The translations under genes and the position numbers were made by a program. The notes beneath the pieces were generated by a model. That model was not told where the DNA came from, made no database searches, and saw nothing but the letters and a program-made list of their open reading frames with translations. From Paraburkholderia adhaesiva (GTDB lineage Bacteria; Pseudomonadota; Gammaproteobacteria; Burkholderiales; Burkholderiaceae): a stretch of DNA of 64,000 nt. Positions 1-8,916 of the stretch are shown one piece after another (the stretch's first letter is position 1; the number at the start of each line of letters is the position of its first letter). The stretch spans positions 124,001 through 188,000 of the forward strand of contig NZ_JAJEJQ010000004.1 in assembly GCF_021390575.1 (NCBI RefSeq). Reading direction: 5' to 3'.

Positions 1-429
1 AACTTCTTCGAGCGCATCTGGATCGATCACGGCAATGACACACCGCCTTATCTCTCGCCAGTGCGCTATCTCGTGTGCGACCTCACGCTGTGCCGCCAGG
101 CGCAGCTGCTCGTGAAGAAGATCTCGATTCCTGAGGACAACCGCAGCGTCGACGATCTCACCGGCCAGCCATCGGGCAAGTCGGAAGCGAGCAAGATCTC
201 GTTTCCCGAGAACCAGGTACTCGCCGCCTTTCATCTGGACCGGACCCTGCACGAGCTGATCACGCTGCGCGGGGGCGACACCCAGGGGTTCAATGCGATG
301 AACGAGAGTTTCGCGCGCACGGGCGGTGCCTCGCAGAAGGCGATCGAACCCTTCCGTGGCGGCGTGAAATCAACCCAGGCGCTGCGCATCATGCTGCTGT
401 CCATGCACCTCGATGCCGAGGGACTGTGA
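1..429 (+). CDS. C-terminal part of an RNA polymerase beta (RpoB)-like subunit, jumbo-phage type; 5' end outside window
   Basis: The frame is open from base 1 to the TGA at 427-429. The 142 visible residues follow the order of the cellular RpoB C-terminus. SPVRYLV corresponds to the VGxxYxLKL strand, TGQPSGKSEA to the TQQPLGGKA segment, and LHELITLRGGD to the LQEMLTVKSDD segment. The ending QALRIMLLSMHLDAEGL corresponds to the last helix, NVLLKEIRSLGI. In phiKZ-like phages the beta chain is split and the C-terminal piece is its own gene. Here it is separated from the beta body (27509-31966) by about 27 kb. The RpoB assignment is a motif-level alignment made by eye; whether this chain pairs with the beta body in this window is inference. 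Confidence 0.62.
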   Translation, partial: NFFERIWIDHGNDTPPYLSPVRYLVCDLTLCRQAQLLVKKISIPEDNRSVDDLTGQPSGKSEASKISFPENQVLAAFHLDRTLHELITLRGGDTQGFNAMNESFARTGGASQKAIEPFRGGVKSTQALRIMLLSMHLDAEGL

Positions 430-453
430 TTTGCCCAACCAGGGAGCGCATCC

Positions 454-1020
454 GTGGCTCTCACAACCGACGAATGGCGGGACACCGCCGCAGTCTTTAC
501 GGAAAGCGTGGAGTTTGTCCTCAATAACGTGGCCGGCCCCAACGACGAGCTGCGCGAGAAGCTGACCGGTTTCCTGATGTCGCTCATTCTCGCCGACAAG
601 CCCTATCTGCTCGCCGCCGCGAGAGGACTCGAGCGGGCCGTCGATCTCGCGTTTGAGGATCCGCAGGTGTGCGACTTCATCCTCATGATCGTCTTTGTAT
701 TCTTCTCGCGCTGGGGCGCGTCAGGTGAACGTTACGCGAGCCTGGTCGAGTCGCTCGCCTTTGCCGTTGAGGCTGACGCCTCACACCTGTCGCACGCATC
801 ACCTGCGCCGGGTGTCCAGCGCCAGGAGCTCGTCGCCACACCGCCCGAAATCCATGAGTCGCTGCCCGACCCCGGCCTCACCCGGGAGCTGCTGCTGCAG
901 AACAAGTGGCTCACGGTGCTGCTGCTCATCCACCTCTTTGTCGTGATTCCGCGTGCAAAACACACGGTACGCACGGTACGCATGACCCGCACCGCACATA
1001 GCGAAACCACGACCGGGTAA
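454..1020 (+). CDS. Unknown phage-type protein, 188 aa, with a C-terminal hydrophobic helix
   Basis: I do not recognise the family. The gene starts at a GTG preceded by an AGGGAG ribosome binding site and lies 24 bases after the beta C-terminal gene, so the two are probably co-transcribed. The N-terminal 90 residues look helical (VEFVLNNVAG, LTGFLMSLIL). Residues 115-145 are a proline-rich linker. A strongly hydrophobic stretch near residues 152-165 (WLTVLLLIHLFVVI) is followed by a basic tail with HTVRTVRMTRT. It may be a membrane or virion protein. The tail encodes two near-identical ACGGTACGCA repeats. Confidence 0.6.
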   Translation: MALTTDEWRDTAAVFTESVEFVLNNVAGPNDELREKLTGFLMSLILADKPYLLAAARGLERAVDLAFEDPQVCDFILMIVFVFFSRWGASGERYASLVESLAFAVEADASHLSHASPAPGVQRQELVATPPEIHESLPDPGLTRELLLQNKWLTVLLLIHLFVVIPRAKHTVRTVRMTRTAHSETTTG

Positions 1021-1026
1021 CCCACC

Positions 1027-1752
1027 ATGACCGAAGGCACGCATCTTGCCTCGGTCCTGATCTTCCTCGACTGCCTGCTCGACACGCGTCTGGCCACGCT
1101 CGCCGTGATCGACGACGCCCTCGCACGGCGTGCGCTCTTGGGCAACTATCATCAGCGCGAGGAAGATGTGTTTGACGGGATCGAGCCTGAAACCTTCCGG
1201 CGCCTGTATCGCGAGCGCGACATCAACACACTGCGGCACGCCACCATCACCACGCTCACCACGCTGCTTGCGGATTTCACACGCACACTCGCGGGCATTG
1301 TCGGCTCACGCCCCTGGCTCGACGGTGCGCGCCTGCTCGTGAACACCTGGCCGTACCGGATCGATGCCGCCACGCTCGAAGCATTACAGGCCGCCATCAC
1401 ATACTGGTGCCGCGGACACATGCCGGTCGAGATGGTTAGCCACACGCCCGCGCAGCTCACGCCCCTTGTTGTGAAGGCGAGTTTTGACATGCTCTTCATG
1501 TATGACTATGAAGAGTGGCTCGACATGCATGAACAGGCGTTTCACAGGACCTCGCTGGCCGATATCAACGTGGTGGTGCCCGCGCTCTACTTTAACCACC
1601 GCCCGGACGAGGCTACGCTGCAGAAGTTTGTGCATGATGGCAGCCATCCCTTTGCGGCGATGACCATACTGACCTCCGCCTTCGTCGGGCTGGAGCTCAT
1701 CGACGTGCGCTATTTCAGCATTGCGCAACCCGCTGGCAGGGTGTCGACGTGA
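1027..1752 (+). CDS. Unknown phage-type protein, 241 aa
   Basis: Unrecognised family. It starts with ATG 7 bases after the previous stop, which suggests translational coupling within the same transcription unit as the beta C-terminal gene. The product looks mostly alpha-helical and soluble, with no signal peptide and no convincing membrane segment. Codon use and GC content match the neighbouring phage-type genes. Its position in a tight cluster behind an RNA polymerase fragment suggests a phage late or structural role, but nothing in the sequence gives a function. Confidence 0.65.
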   Translation: MTEGTHLASVLIFLDCLLDTRLATLAVIDDALARRALLGNYHQREEDVFDGIEPETFRRLYRERDINTLRHATITTLTTLLADFTRTLAGIVGSRPWLDGARLLVNTWPYRIDAATLEALQAAITYWCRGHMPVEMVSHTPAQLTPLVVKASFDMLFMYDYEEWLDMHEQAFHRTSLADINVVVPALYFNHRPDEATLQKFVHDGSHPFAAMTILTSAFVGLELIDVRYFSIAQPAGRVST

Positions 1753-1775
1753 ACAGCGGGCGCTATGGCAGGTAC

Positions 1776-1796
1776 AGGCGGCGGCATAAGCCGCCT
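1776..1796. terminator. Possible bidirectional terminator hairpin between convergent genes
   Basis: A 7-bp perfect stem AGGCGGC / GCCGCCT encloses a 7-base loop between the stop of the plus-strand gene (1752) and the end of the minus-strand gene (1855). There is no T-tract, so it may only be a 3'-end-stabilising hairpin. Confidence 0.4.
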
Positions 1797-1854
1797 CTCC
1801 CCACCGGGACGAGGCGGCCGGTCATGATGTTGCTGTCAGGATGCCTTGGCGTTT

Positions 1855-2340
1855 TCACGCAGCAGCGCTAAAACCCGCCATGAAGGTGTCGACATCCATC
1901 TGCGCGGCATCCATGTCGGTTTCGCCGGGCACCAGCACGGGCTCCGGCACGCTTGCAGGCAGCACCGTAATGCCTTGTTGCTGCCGGGCGAGCAGGGCAC
2001 CCTGCCCGATGCCCGGTGTGCCGAGTATCCGCGCGATAATTGCGGCGGCCGCGGCCTGGCTGGCCAGCGCCAGGTTCTCCGACTTCAGGCGCTTTTTGCC
2101 GAGCGCCACCCGGTCCATGCCATCGAGCGCGGCCAGCAGTACGTCCAGATGGCGCAGGGAGAGATCTTTCAGGCTCGCGCCGTCCTCGCCCACCATCGTC
2201 ACGATGATTCTGCGGCGCTCACGCACCGTGTAATCGAGAATCTGGTCCTCGTCATCGAACCCGTCAATACCGGCTCCTGTGCCCGGCTGCCCGCGTTGCC
2301 CGGCTGGCATGGATACGTACTGCATACAAGGGGGCGACAT
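1855..2340 (-). CDS. Unknown protein, 161 aa, on the minus strand of the phage cluster
   Basis: Unrecognised. The start at 2340 is supported by GAGAGG about seven bases upstream on the minus strand. The middle region looks helical (residues about 45-110, with LSLRHLDVLLAALDGMDRVALGKKRL), followed by an Ala-rich helix and a valine/proline-rich acidic tail. It is transcribed against both neighbours, which are plus-strand phage-type genes. No membrane segment or known motif is visible. It could be a small virion or regulatory protein; that is a guess. Confidence 0.6.
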   Translation of the reverse strand: MSPPCMQYVSMPAGQRGQPGTGAGIDGFDDEDQILDYTVRERRRIIVTMVGEDGASLKDLSLRHLDVLLAALDGMDRVALGKKRLKSENLALASQAAAAAIIARILGTPGIGQGALLARQQQGITVLPASVPEPVLVPGETDMDAAQMDVDTFMAGFSAAA

Positions 2341-2434
2341 GATTTTCCTCTCGTGGTGTTATCACAACCGGAATTGAACGGCCTATCATAAAAATGAACG
2401 ATTGCGCGCGAGCAGGACTGCCGGTGAGGTTTCA

Positions 2435-2986
2435 ATGCGATCGTGGCAAATTCAGTTCAGACACTGGTTTCGCGGCAAGCGCTGCGCACGGCATCTGGCC
2501 CGCCTCATTGCGCAGGAACAGGCCCTCTCCAGTCATGAGGCCGGCCGCGCGGTACTCCAAGCACTGTGCCAGTGCCTGGACATGGAAAGGTTCCAGAACT
2601 TCCACCTCTCCGATTCGTTTGGTTTCAGCATCCGGCCGTTCTACGCCACGATCGGTCTTTACTGCAGCGAACTGCGCATCATCAATGCGCGTCTGGCTTC
2701 AGGCGCGCCGCTGTCCACACAGTGGGCCACGCTCGAAGGCCGTGCGACCACGCTCGACCGCTTCTTCGAATCGAAGGAGGGCTTTTATGTCGATGTCCCG
2801 GAACACCTCGCGTGCTTTCGCGCCGAAATCCTGCACCTGTGCCACCTCATGCGCGAGAGCGACAGCGTACAAACAGGTATCCATCCGTACAACCTGCGCA
2901 TGCTCACACGCGTGTTTGTCAACCTGCGCCGACTCATGATCGTCCTGATCGAAATGAGCCACGCCATCGAACAGGCCGGCGCCTGA
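2435..2986 (+). CDS. Unknown phage-type helical protein, 183 aa
   Basis: Unrecognised family. I prefer the ATG at 2435, preceded by GTGAGGT, over the longer TTG-initiated frame from 2402. The product looks helical throughout, begins basic (HWFRGKRCARHLARL) and contains several cysteines. The last third has long amphipathic helices (NLRMLTRVFVNLRRLMIVLIEM). It lies 67 bases before the next gene and probably belongs to the same late-type cluster. No catalytic motif is recognisable. Confidence 0.62.
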   Translation: MRSWQIQFRHWFRGKRCARHLARLIAQEQALSSHEAGRAVLQALCQCLDMERFQNFHLSDSFGFSIRPFYATIGLYCSELRIINARLASGAPLSTQWATLEGRATTLDRFFESKEGFYVDVPEHLACFRAEILHLCHLMRESDSVQTGIHPYNLRMLTRVFVNLRRLMIVLIEMSHAIEQAGA

Positions 2987-3053
2987 GCGGGTGCCGGACG
3001 CACAGGCAGTCTCACGGACCGTTCCACACGTATTTTCACGAGGCAGCACGATC

Positions 3054-3872
3054 ATGGTTTCCCGACAGCTCGGCCAGATCCTGCGCGCGGGCAATTCCGC
3101 CGATTCCAGCGGCATCCTCACGGGGCTCTATCGCAAGATGCTTCTCGAGCTCAATATCGGCCCGGTGCGCCTCAGCGATCTGCTGCACGAATACGTGAGC
3201 GATCCACGCAATGCCATCCCACAGACCCCTTCGGACCTCACCACCGTACGCGGCAACTTCACCCGCGAGCTCGCGCGTTCCGGCATGACCTTCAAGGTCT
3301 TTCTGAAGGCCCTGCGCCTCTTGATGATCGTGAAGCTCGATTTCGGCGTGCGCTGCCACTTCCCGGATGGACGCTATTCGGACCACACCATCACGATCTA
3401 TCCGGGCAATGCCAGCGCCGGCCCCGTCATTCCCCCCAATGTGATTCTCGCCACGCTGCTGCGCAGGATTCTGGTCGAACTCGACATCGGACCCGAGCGT
3501 CTGAGTGCCCTGCTCGATGACTACGTGAGCGACCCGCGCAACGCCATCGCCCAGACGCCCACGGAGCGCACCGCGGCCCGCTACAGACAGGCAAGAGAAC
3601 TTGCCCGGCCCGCGATGACCTTCAGGGTATTCGTGCGAAGCCTGCGCCTGCTGCAGACCTCGCAGGCAGATTTCAGCGTGCGCTGTCATTTCCGTAGCGG
3701 CCGCATCTCGGTGCACGGCACGACCATCGGCTTCGGGCAACTGCTGCCTGGCGCCGGTCCCCGTGACGTATCCGGCCACCGCACGGGACAGGATGAATTC
3801 CGTGACGAAATGGATTCGCCACGGCCTGAAGATGAGTCACGCCTGACCCTGATGAGCCTTGATTCATTGTGA
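3054..3872 (+). CDS. Unknown 272-aa phage-type protein made of two tandem copies of one domain
   Basis: The protein contains two clearly homologous segments of about 90 residues, roughly residues 23-113 and 130-222. Each copy carries EL(N/D)IGP-RLS-LL, then YVSDPRNAI-QTP, then RELAR--MTF-VF and a closing VRCHF--GR. The rest is a short linker and an acidic tail. I do not know the family. I chose the ATG at 3054 because the duplicated region starts soon after it; a GTG at 2991 would add 21 residues. An internally duplicated domain suggests a pseudo-dimeric fold, such as a binding or structural protein. Confidence 0.65.
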   Translation: MVSRQLGQILRAGNSADSSGILTGLYRKMLLELNIGPVRLSDLLHEYVSDPRNAIPQTPSDLTTVRGNFTRELARSGMTFKVFLKALRLLMIVKLDFGVRCHFPDGRYSDHTITIYPGNASAGPVIPPNVILATLLRRILVELDIGPERLSALLDDYVSDPRNAIAQTPTERTAARYRQARELARPAMTFRVFVRSLRLLQTSQADFSVRCHFRSGRISVHGTTIGFGQLLPGAGPRDVSGHRTGQDEFRDEMDSPRPEDESRLTLMSLDSL

Positions 3873-3926
3873 TATCTGACACCACAGACTGTGTGTCTTC
3901 CCCGGTCCTGAATCGCGGAGCAAACC

Positions 3927-5252
3927 ATGTCATCAGGCGTGCTGGCCAATCCAGGCTTTCTCACCGGTCCCGCAGACAGTCTTGCCGCGATTGACGTCTA
4001 TAGCGGCACAGCTGCCGGCATCGTCAACTCGATCCAGAGTCTCGCCGCGAAATACGACGTCAACCTGCTCGGCATGCTGCGCGCGGGAGCCGCCGCGGCC
4101 CAGCTCCTGCCGCTCGTGCAGAGTGTCGCCAACGGCCAGCTCCTGATGAACCCACAGAACACCATCGCACGCATCCTCACAGCGTCCAATACGCTCGTGC
4201 AGGCGGTCTCCGGTGGCACCGTCAACAGCGCGGTGTCCGCGCTCTCGCCCACCGCGCAGGCGAGCCTCACGTCCCCAGCCCAAGTCATCGGCAGCGTGCA
4301 GGCCAGTGTGGGTGGAGTCGTGAGCAGCATCGCCAACGGCGCCATTACCGATATCCAGAGTCTGGGCAGGCTCATCAATGCCTTCTCGGGATCGTCGTCG
4401 TTCATGATGATCGACAACCAGGCCCTGGGCGGCGTGGCTGCGAGTGTCATCAACCAGTGCGCGAGTCTGGGCGTCTCGGGCGTGTTTGCACCGCTCGTGA
4501 GCCAGATCACGAGTCCCACGGTGCTCTCGGCGATCGTCAGCCAGACCTTACCCAGTCTTGTGAGTACGGGGGACCTCGCGAGCCTGCAAAGCCTCGCCGC
4601 CACCGCAGGCCCGGCCGGCATCGCTGCGGTCAATCCGATGGTGATCGCGCAGTTCGTACAGACCTACAACCGCAACGCCTCGGGCGCGCTCTCGCAGGCC
4701 ACGCCCGCGCTTGATACGCTCACCTATGTGCAGATGATCAACGTGTTCGATACGGCTTCGCCATCATGGAAAATCTGCACCCGCTCGAGCACCAGACCCG
4801 ATGACGACGCGATTGACATCTCATCGCTCATCGGCGGCACTGACGACTTTAACAGCGTGCTGGCCGCGGGCGTATCCAGCGCCACGGACCCCGACGAACA
4901 GCTCTATGGGCTAGCCGCAACCTGCCCGCTTACCGACGTCGATACGCTGCTCAAGAACCAGTACCCGGGCGCCTATATCGATCCGGCGCTACGCATTACG
5001 GGCCAGTCGGTCGATCCATCACAGGCGGGGACAACCACCGGTGTGAGCGCAGCCACCAGCACGACGGCCATCCAGACCACGACCACTGCGGCCACCGCAG
5101 CCACCTCCACCCCACCAGCGAGCGACCCCGTCAGTGGCCAGTCCAATGCGTCAACCTGGGCCCTCCTTTTATCAGGCTCGTCCAGTTCGTCCGGCACGGG
5201 CGCATCCACCACCGTAACGAACAACCAGATCAACTGGCTCGCCGCGGCCTGA
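3927..5252 (+). CDS. Putative virion structural protein, 441 aa, Ala/Ser/Thr-rich
   Basis: The ATG at 3927 follows CGGAG. The product is long, low in charge and rich in Ala, Ser, Val, Gln and Thr, with repeated amphipathic stretches of the QSVANGQLLMNPQNT type. Near the C-terminus (residues about 365-440) is a Thr/Ala/Ser-rich linker. There is no signal peptide. This composition resembles the linker-rich virion proteins at 14618-16912 and 17053-23814, so I infer a virion component from the same phage. No enzymatic motif is visible and the family is unrecognised. Confidence 0.6.
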   Translation: MSSGVLANPGFLTGPADSLAAIDVYSGTAAGIVNSIQSLAAKYDVNLLGMLRAGAAAAQLLPLVQSVANGQLLMNPQNTIARILTASNTLVQAVSGGTVNSAVSALSPTAQASLTSPAQVIGSVQASVGGVVSSIANGAITDIQSLGRLINAFSGSSSFMMIDNQALGGVAASVINQCASLGVSGVFAPLVSQITSPTVLSAIVSQTLPSLVSTGDLASLQSLAATAGPAGIAAVNPMVIAQFVQTYNRNASGALSQATPALDTLTYVQMINVFDTASPSWKICTRSSTRPDDDAIDISSLIGGTDDFNSVLAAGVSSATDPDEQLYGLAATCPLTDVDTLLKNQYPGAYIDPALRITGQSVDPSQAGTTTGVSAATSTTAIQTTTTAATAATSTPPASDPVSGQSNASTWALLLSGSSSSSGTGASTTVTNNQINWLAAA

Positions 5253-5322
5253 CTGCTCGGTAGTCTTGACTTTTTATCTGCGGTCGTTTCTACCTCTCTA
5301 TTCACTTCAGGAGCTTACCTTG

Positions 5323-6118
5323 ATGAACTCACTCGAAACCGCGATGCAATCCAGCCCGTTCCGGAAGCTGGACGATAAACAATTGTCAGACGAACTGACC
5401 CGGGTTGAACTTCATGACGCACATGTAGCCAGTGCGCTCAGGTATGAAAATCTATGGTCAGCCCGATTTTTGCAAGTGAGGTTGTGTTGACCTAAAGTGG
5501 ACTTGCTCGAATCTATCCGGGGTCGTGGATGGGAATCTATGGTCAGCCCTGAGAAAAGCGGCACGAGGACGTCTCATGGCTGATGCATTCCTCAGAATCG
5601 CCAACAGCGCACGCCTGCTGGACAGCAGCCAGTTGACCCAGTTTGTCACGCCAGCCATTCTCGATGCCGTATCACGATATAACCTGAACCGCCCGCTCCC
5701 CGAATTCAACTGGGATATTGCCGTCGCGCTGAAGGATATCCATGCCGCGGCTGGCAATGGAACGCCCTACTCGCCGTCAGAATTGCAGGATCTGGAGAAA
5801 TTTGGTCACGCGTGGTTTGGTGCACCGGTTCTTTGTTCCCAGGAGGTGAGAGATCTTCCCAGTGAGATCGGGATGTGCGACCCCCAGACACTTGAAATCA
5901 ACAACCAGCCCGGAGCGCTCAGACTGAGCATTGACCAGCGAGCAACAATAAAGATGTACCGCGGCGAGTTTGACTATCTGATGGACTGTCCCACCGAAGA
6001 AGCGTTTAAGGCAGCGCTGGATCAATGTGGATGCGAAGTGCTAAAGATCACGCTTCCAAAAAAGATGCCTGCACACAGCACCACCCTTTCGCTGGAGAAC
6101 CGCGCTGCCTTCAGGTAA
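5323..6118 (+). pseudogene. Hypothetical gene interrupted by an 85-bp insertion bounded by a 16-bp direct repeat
   Basis: A gene starts at ATG 5323 behind CAGGAG and reads to RYENLWSA, then goes out of frame and stops. The 16-bp AATCTATGGTCAGCCC occurs at 5449-5464 and again at 5534-5549. Removing the 85 bases between the start points of the two copies joins RYENLWSA directly to LRKAARGRLMADAF and gives one uninterrupted frame of 236 codons ending at 6118. The reconstructed product looks soluble and contains CPTEEAFKAALDQCGC near the end. Family unrecognised. Confidence 0.75.
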
Positions 6119-6216
6119 GTTGCCGCGTGCGAATTGCAACCTATGCAATTTTTTGTGAATCTGTCGATATCGGCACAATCGTGATTCACCTGCCCCCCAC
6201 CGTTCATTAGCGGAAC

Positions 6217-6274
6217 AAAGAGAACCCCGGCGCGCTGCCGTCTGGCTCAGGCGGTCCATGTCGGGCTCTTTTTT
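6217..6274 (+). terminator. Probable rho-independent terminator
   Basis: AAAGAG..CCCCG pairs with CGGGCTCTTT and is followed by a run of six T. It lies about 100 bases after the stop of the interrupted gene and before the next plus-strand gene. The stem is interrupted by internal loops, so the exact fold is uncertain. Confidence 0.45.
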
Positions 6275-6331
6275 GTTTGTCATACTAACAAAATAATCCT
6301 TCCACCCTTCACGATTACCACGGAAACCACC

Positions 6332-6841
6332 ATGTCTGCACACCGGTGCTGCCTGCGCGGCAACCTCCTCCTCAAGGAACATATCACTCATGAGGCCATC
6401 GCCCATGCCGTTGCGCCATTGCTCGAAGCCAATGGCTTCGAATTCACACGTGAACTCGCCCACAGCGCGATCGAAATCCAGGAAGACCCGCCCAGGCTTA
6501 ATCTGTCCATCGAATTCTGGGGCAAGGCATGGTACGTCGATACGGAGCTCGTCCATACCGCCGAACGTCTGAACCAGCTCGTCGCCGATCATGGCTGCCT
6601 CGAACTGGTCGACCACGATACAGCCGACACGGAGTCCATGATCGTCCCGCGGTTCCTGGGTACCACCCTGCTCGCGCGGAACCGCGCCCGTGTCCAGTAT
6701 GCGATCGATCAGGCCTCTCCGTGGCTGGAGGGTGCACTCGATGCAAAAGCCTTGCACAGCATCCGGGATTACATCGCTTCGCTCGAGCCACTCGCCGAGC
6801 CTCTGTCCAGAAAATCTGGAGTGCATGATGACGCGGGATGA
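6332..6841 (+). CDS. Hypothetical protein, 169 aa
   Basis: The ATG at 6332 follows CGGAAACCACC. The product is probably soluble and has a mixed fold; its central part (residues 50-110) is strand-rich with acidic patches (IEIQEDPPRLNLSIEFW, LVDHDTADTES). It overlaps the next gene by about 17 bases, so the two are almost certainly translated together. I do not recognise the family. Confidence 0.6.
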   Translation: MSAHRCCLRGNLLLKEHITHEAIAHAVAPLLEANGFEFTRELAHSAIEIQEDPPRLNLSIEFWGKAWYVDTELVHTAERLNQLVADHGCLELVDHDTADTESMIVPRFLGTTLLARNRARVQYAIDQASPWLEGALDAKALHSIRDYIASLEPLAEPLSRKSGVHDDAG

Positions 6842-7283
6842 GATCCCGTTTCAGACCGGCTATTCCATTCGTCCTGAACACATGCAGTCGATGTTGCTGG
6901 CCCGACTGGAGCGGGCCAGCCATTTCCTGCTGATGACTCCCGGTGCGGCGATCGCTGCGCGCGCGGCATCAGTTCCTTCCGGGTTGGGTGTCTTCGTTCT
7001 GGCTATGTTCCTGTTCGTCTGGCAACCCGGCACTAAAAGTGTTCTGGCGAGCGCACAGAAACAGAATTACGAAAACCTGCGCGCGAAGATTGACGATCTG
7101 CCGAAAGCCGGATTGCAGCAAGGCTTTGCCCTGTTACAGGAGAATGATTCGCAGACGCCCGGTTGCCTGTGCGAGGTGGCTTGCATGGGTGAAATGATCC
7201 GGCGTGGCATCACACCGGATTTCAGCCTCACGTGGCTTCAGAAAGTGATGGCCTTCATGGCCGGAGACCTGCCGCGGCAATGA
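6825..7283 (+). CDS. Hypothetical membrane protein, 152 aa
   Basis: It begins at an ATGATG pair (6825 or 6828) with GGAG just upstream, inside the 3' end of the preceding gene. One strong transmembrane segment is visible near residues 50-66 (GLGVFVLAMFLFVWQPG), followed by a soluble domain of about 80 residues with three cysteines. The coupling suggests it works with the product of the preceding gene. Function unknown. Confidence 0.6.
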   Translation: MMTRDEIPFQTGYSIRPEHMQSMLLARLERASHFLLMTPGAAIAARAASVPSGLGVFVLAMFLFVWQPGTKSVLASAQKQNYENLRAKIDDLPKAGLQQGFALLQENDSQTPGCLCEVACMGEMIRRGITPDFSLTWLQKVMAFMAGDLPRQ

Positions 7284-7368
7284 GTACGCGCAGATCCTTT
7301 AAATGGACCGCAGCCTGCCAGACAGGATGCGCTCGAATCGAATGACCGCTTTTTGGAACATCGAATCA

Positions 7369-8916
7369 TCATAACGTCACAACCGTCCGCAGTCCGATCA
7401 CAGCCTCGTTGCCGATGCGCGCACCGTTGTTGTTCGGATCAGGGATGCCGCCGCCCGGATGGAAGATGTACTGAAGCTCGCCCTGCAACAGCCACCACGG
7501 CGTGACCTGGTATTGGTACATCGCCTCGATCACCGTCTCAGCCGTTCGCACGGGGTAACCCGGCGTCTGGAATGTTGCAACGTCACGATCGAGCGCGCTC
7601 GCGCTCGAGCTGACGTTTGCGTAACTGAGTGCGAGCCCGACCGAGTCGTTGTCCCGGCCCTTGAATGGAGCCTTCAGCACAACTCCCGCATTGATATTGA
7701 AGTCGAGCAGGTTGCGGTCGCCCGGCGCGCCCATCACACGCGTAAACACGCCGAGCGACTGTGCGCTGCCGGCATCCGGACGCCACACCATCTGGTCTGC
7801 GACTGTATAAACGCTGAAGTTGCCGTGATGCGAGGCGGGTACGCCATTCGACGACGGGCTTGCGAGCGAGATGCCGTTTGTATCGAGGTGTTGATCTGCG
7901 AAGCGATTGTTGTTGTACCAGAAGCCCAGCTTGTACGTGCCGGGGAGCCCGCTCGGTTGCGCCACGCCGAAATCGCCTGCTGCGGGACGGTTTACTGCGT
8001 ACTGGACCTCGCCGATGATCATTGCTCCGTTGTGCAGATTGAACCGCGTGCCGCTGGCGTTGATCTGTTGTGGGTCGCCATTGCCCGGCGCCGGGTTGCC
8101 GTCGAAGATGCCACCGAGAATCGTCATCGAATCACTCGGCTTGAACCGCAGGCGCACACCGGGCGATGACAGTGGGTAGGCGGGGCCGCCCGCAGGCAAG
8201 GCGGTAGCAGCGAGAACGGGCCAGCCGAATGTTGCGTTAGCGAAAGTGCTGGCGTACTGGCTGACGATGAATTCCTGATCGAGGCTCTGCTGGCCAATCT
8301 TGACGTCGAACTCGTCGCTGAGCGCCTGCTGATACCAGAGCCCCCACAAACGTGTCGTCGCTTCGGCTTCGACGCCGCTCACGGCTTGCAGCGAATCTAA
8401 ACGCGCTGCCGTGATGCCATGCCCGTGAATCTGCAAGGCATCGACGAAAAAGGTGCCGCCCTTCAGGCTGAACGCTTTGTCGGTATCAACGCTAAGGCCG
8501 AATTGCGTGGCGCCGTTGTAAGAAGCTCCCTTCGAGATACCGCCGGAGAAGTTGCCGTAGAGCTCGCTCGTCTCTTGCGCATTGAACGTGACACCGTGGT
8601 CGCCCAGCAGCGTGCGCAATCCGTCCATGTCGCCGAGCAGGTTCGAGCGCTCCCAGAAGCCGGTCGGTGCAGCCGGGGCGGCGGCACCGCCCTGTGTGGG
8701 CTGTACGTCAGCGTCCGTGGCCGGTGCGGAGTCCTGGTTTGTCGCTGACGGCGCGGCTGACTCCGACTCTGCGTAAGCCGGCGTAGGTACACCGGTGGCC
8801 AGTGCAATCATCAGCGCCGCAGCGGCGCAGACCGGCTTCAGGCTGGACGACGGGGCGAGGAGGCACTGCTTGTGAATGCCGTTGGCGTTTTGTGTGAGCG
8901 TGGTAGAGGAGATCAT
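7369..8916 (-). CDS. oprB: Carbohydrate-selective porin, OprB family
   Basis: An outer-membrane channel of about 515 residues. The start at 8916 (MISSTTLTQ) gives a classical export signal with a hydrophobic core (AAALMIALATGV) and a likely cleavage site after PAYAES. A short acidic/proline spacer is followed by the OprB core: GVTFNAQETSELYGN, GTFFVDALQIHG, LWYQQAL and KIGQQSLDQEF, with alternating beta-strands to the end. The final VIGLRTVVTL is the C-terminal strand expected for barrel assembly. Known relatives admit sugars. The gene is transcribed away from the metal-transporter locus and looks like a host gene inside the phage-rich region. Confidence 0.88.
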   Translation of the reverse strand: MISSTTLTQNANGIHKQCLLAPSSSLKPVCAAAALMIALATGVPTPAYAESESAAPSATNQDSAPATDADVQPTQGGAAAPAAPTGFWERSNLLGDMDGLRTLLGDHGVTFNAQETSELYGNFSGGISKGASYNGATQFGLSVDTDKAFSLKGGTFFVDALQIHGHGITAARLDSLQAVSGVEAEATTRLWGLWYQQALSDEFDVKIGQQSLDQEFIVSQYASTFANATFGWPVLAATALPAGGPAYPLSSPGVRLRFKPSDSMTILGGIFDGNPAPGNGDPQQINASGTRFNLHNGAMIIGEVQYAVNRPAAGDFGVAQPSGLPGTYKLGFWYNNNRFADQHLDTNGISLASPSSNGVPASHHGNFSVYTVADQMVWRPDAGSAQSLGVFTRVMGAPGDRNLLDFNINAGVVLKAPFKGRDNDSVGLALSYANVSSSASALDRDVATFQTPGYPVRTAETVIEAMYQYQVTPWWLLQGELQYIFHPGGGIPDPNNNGARIGNEAVIGLRTVVTL

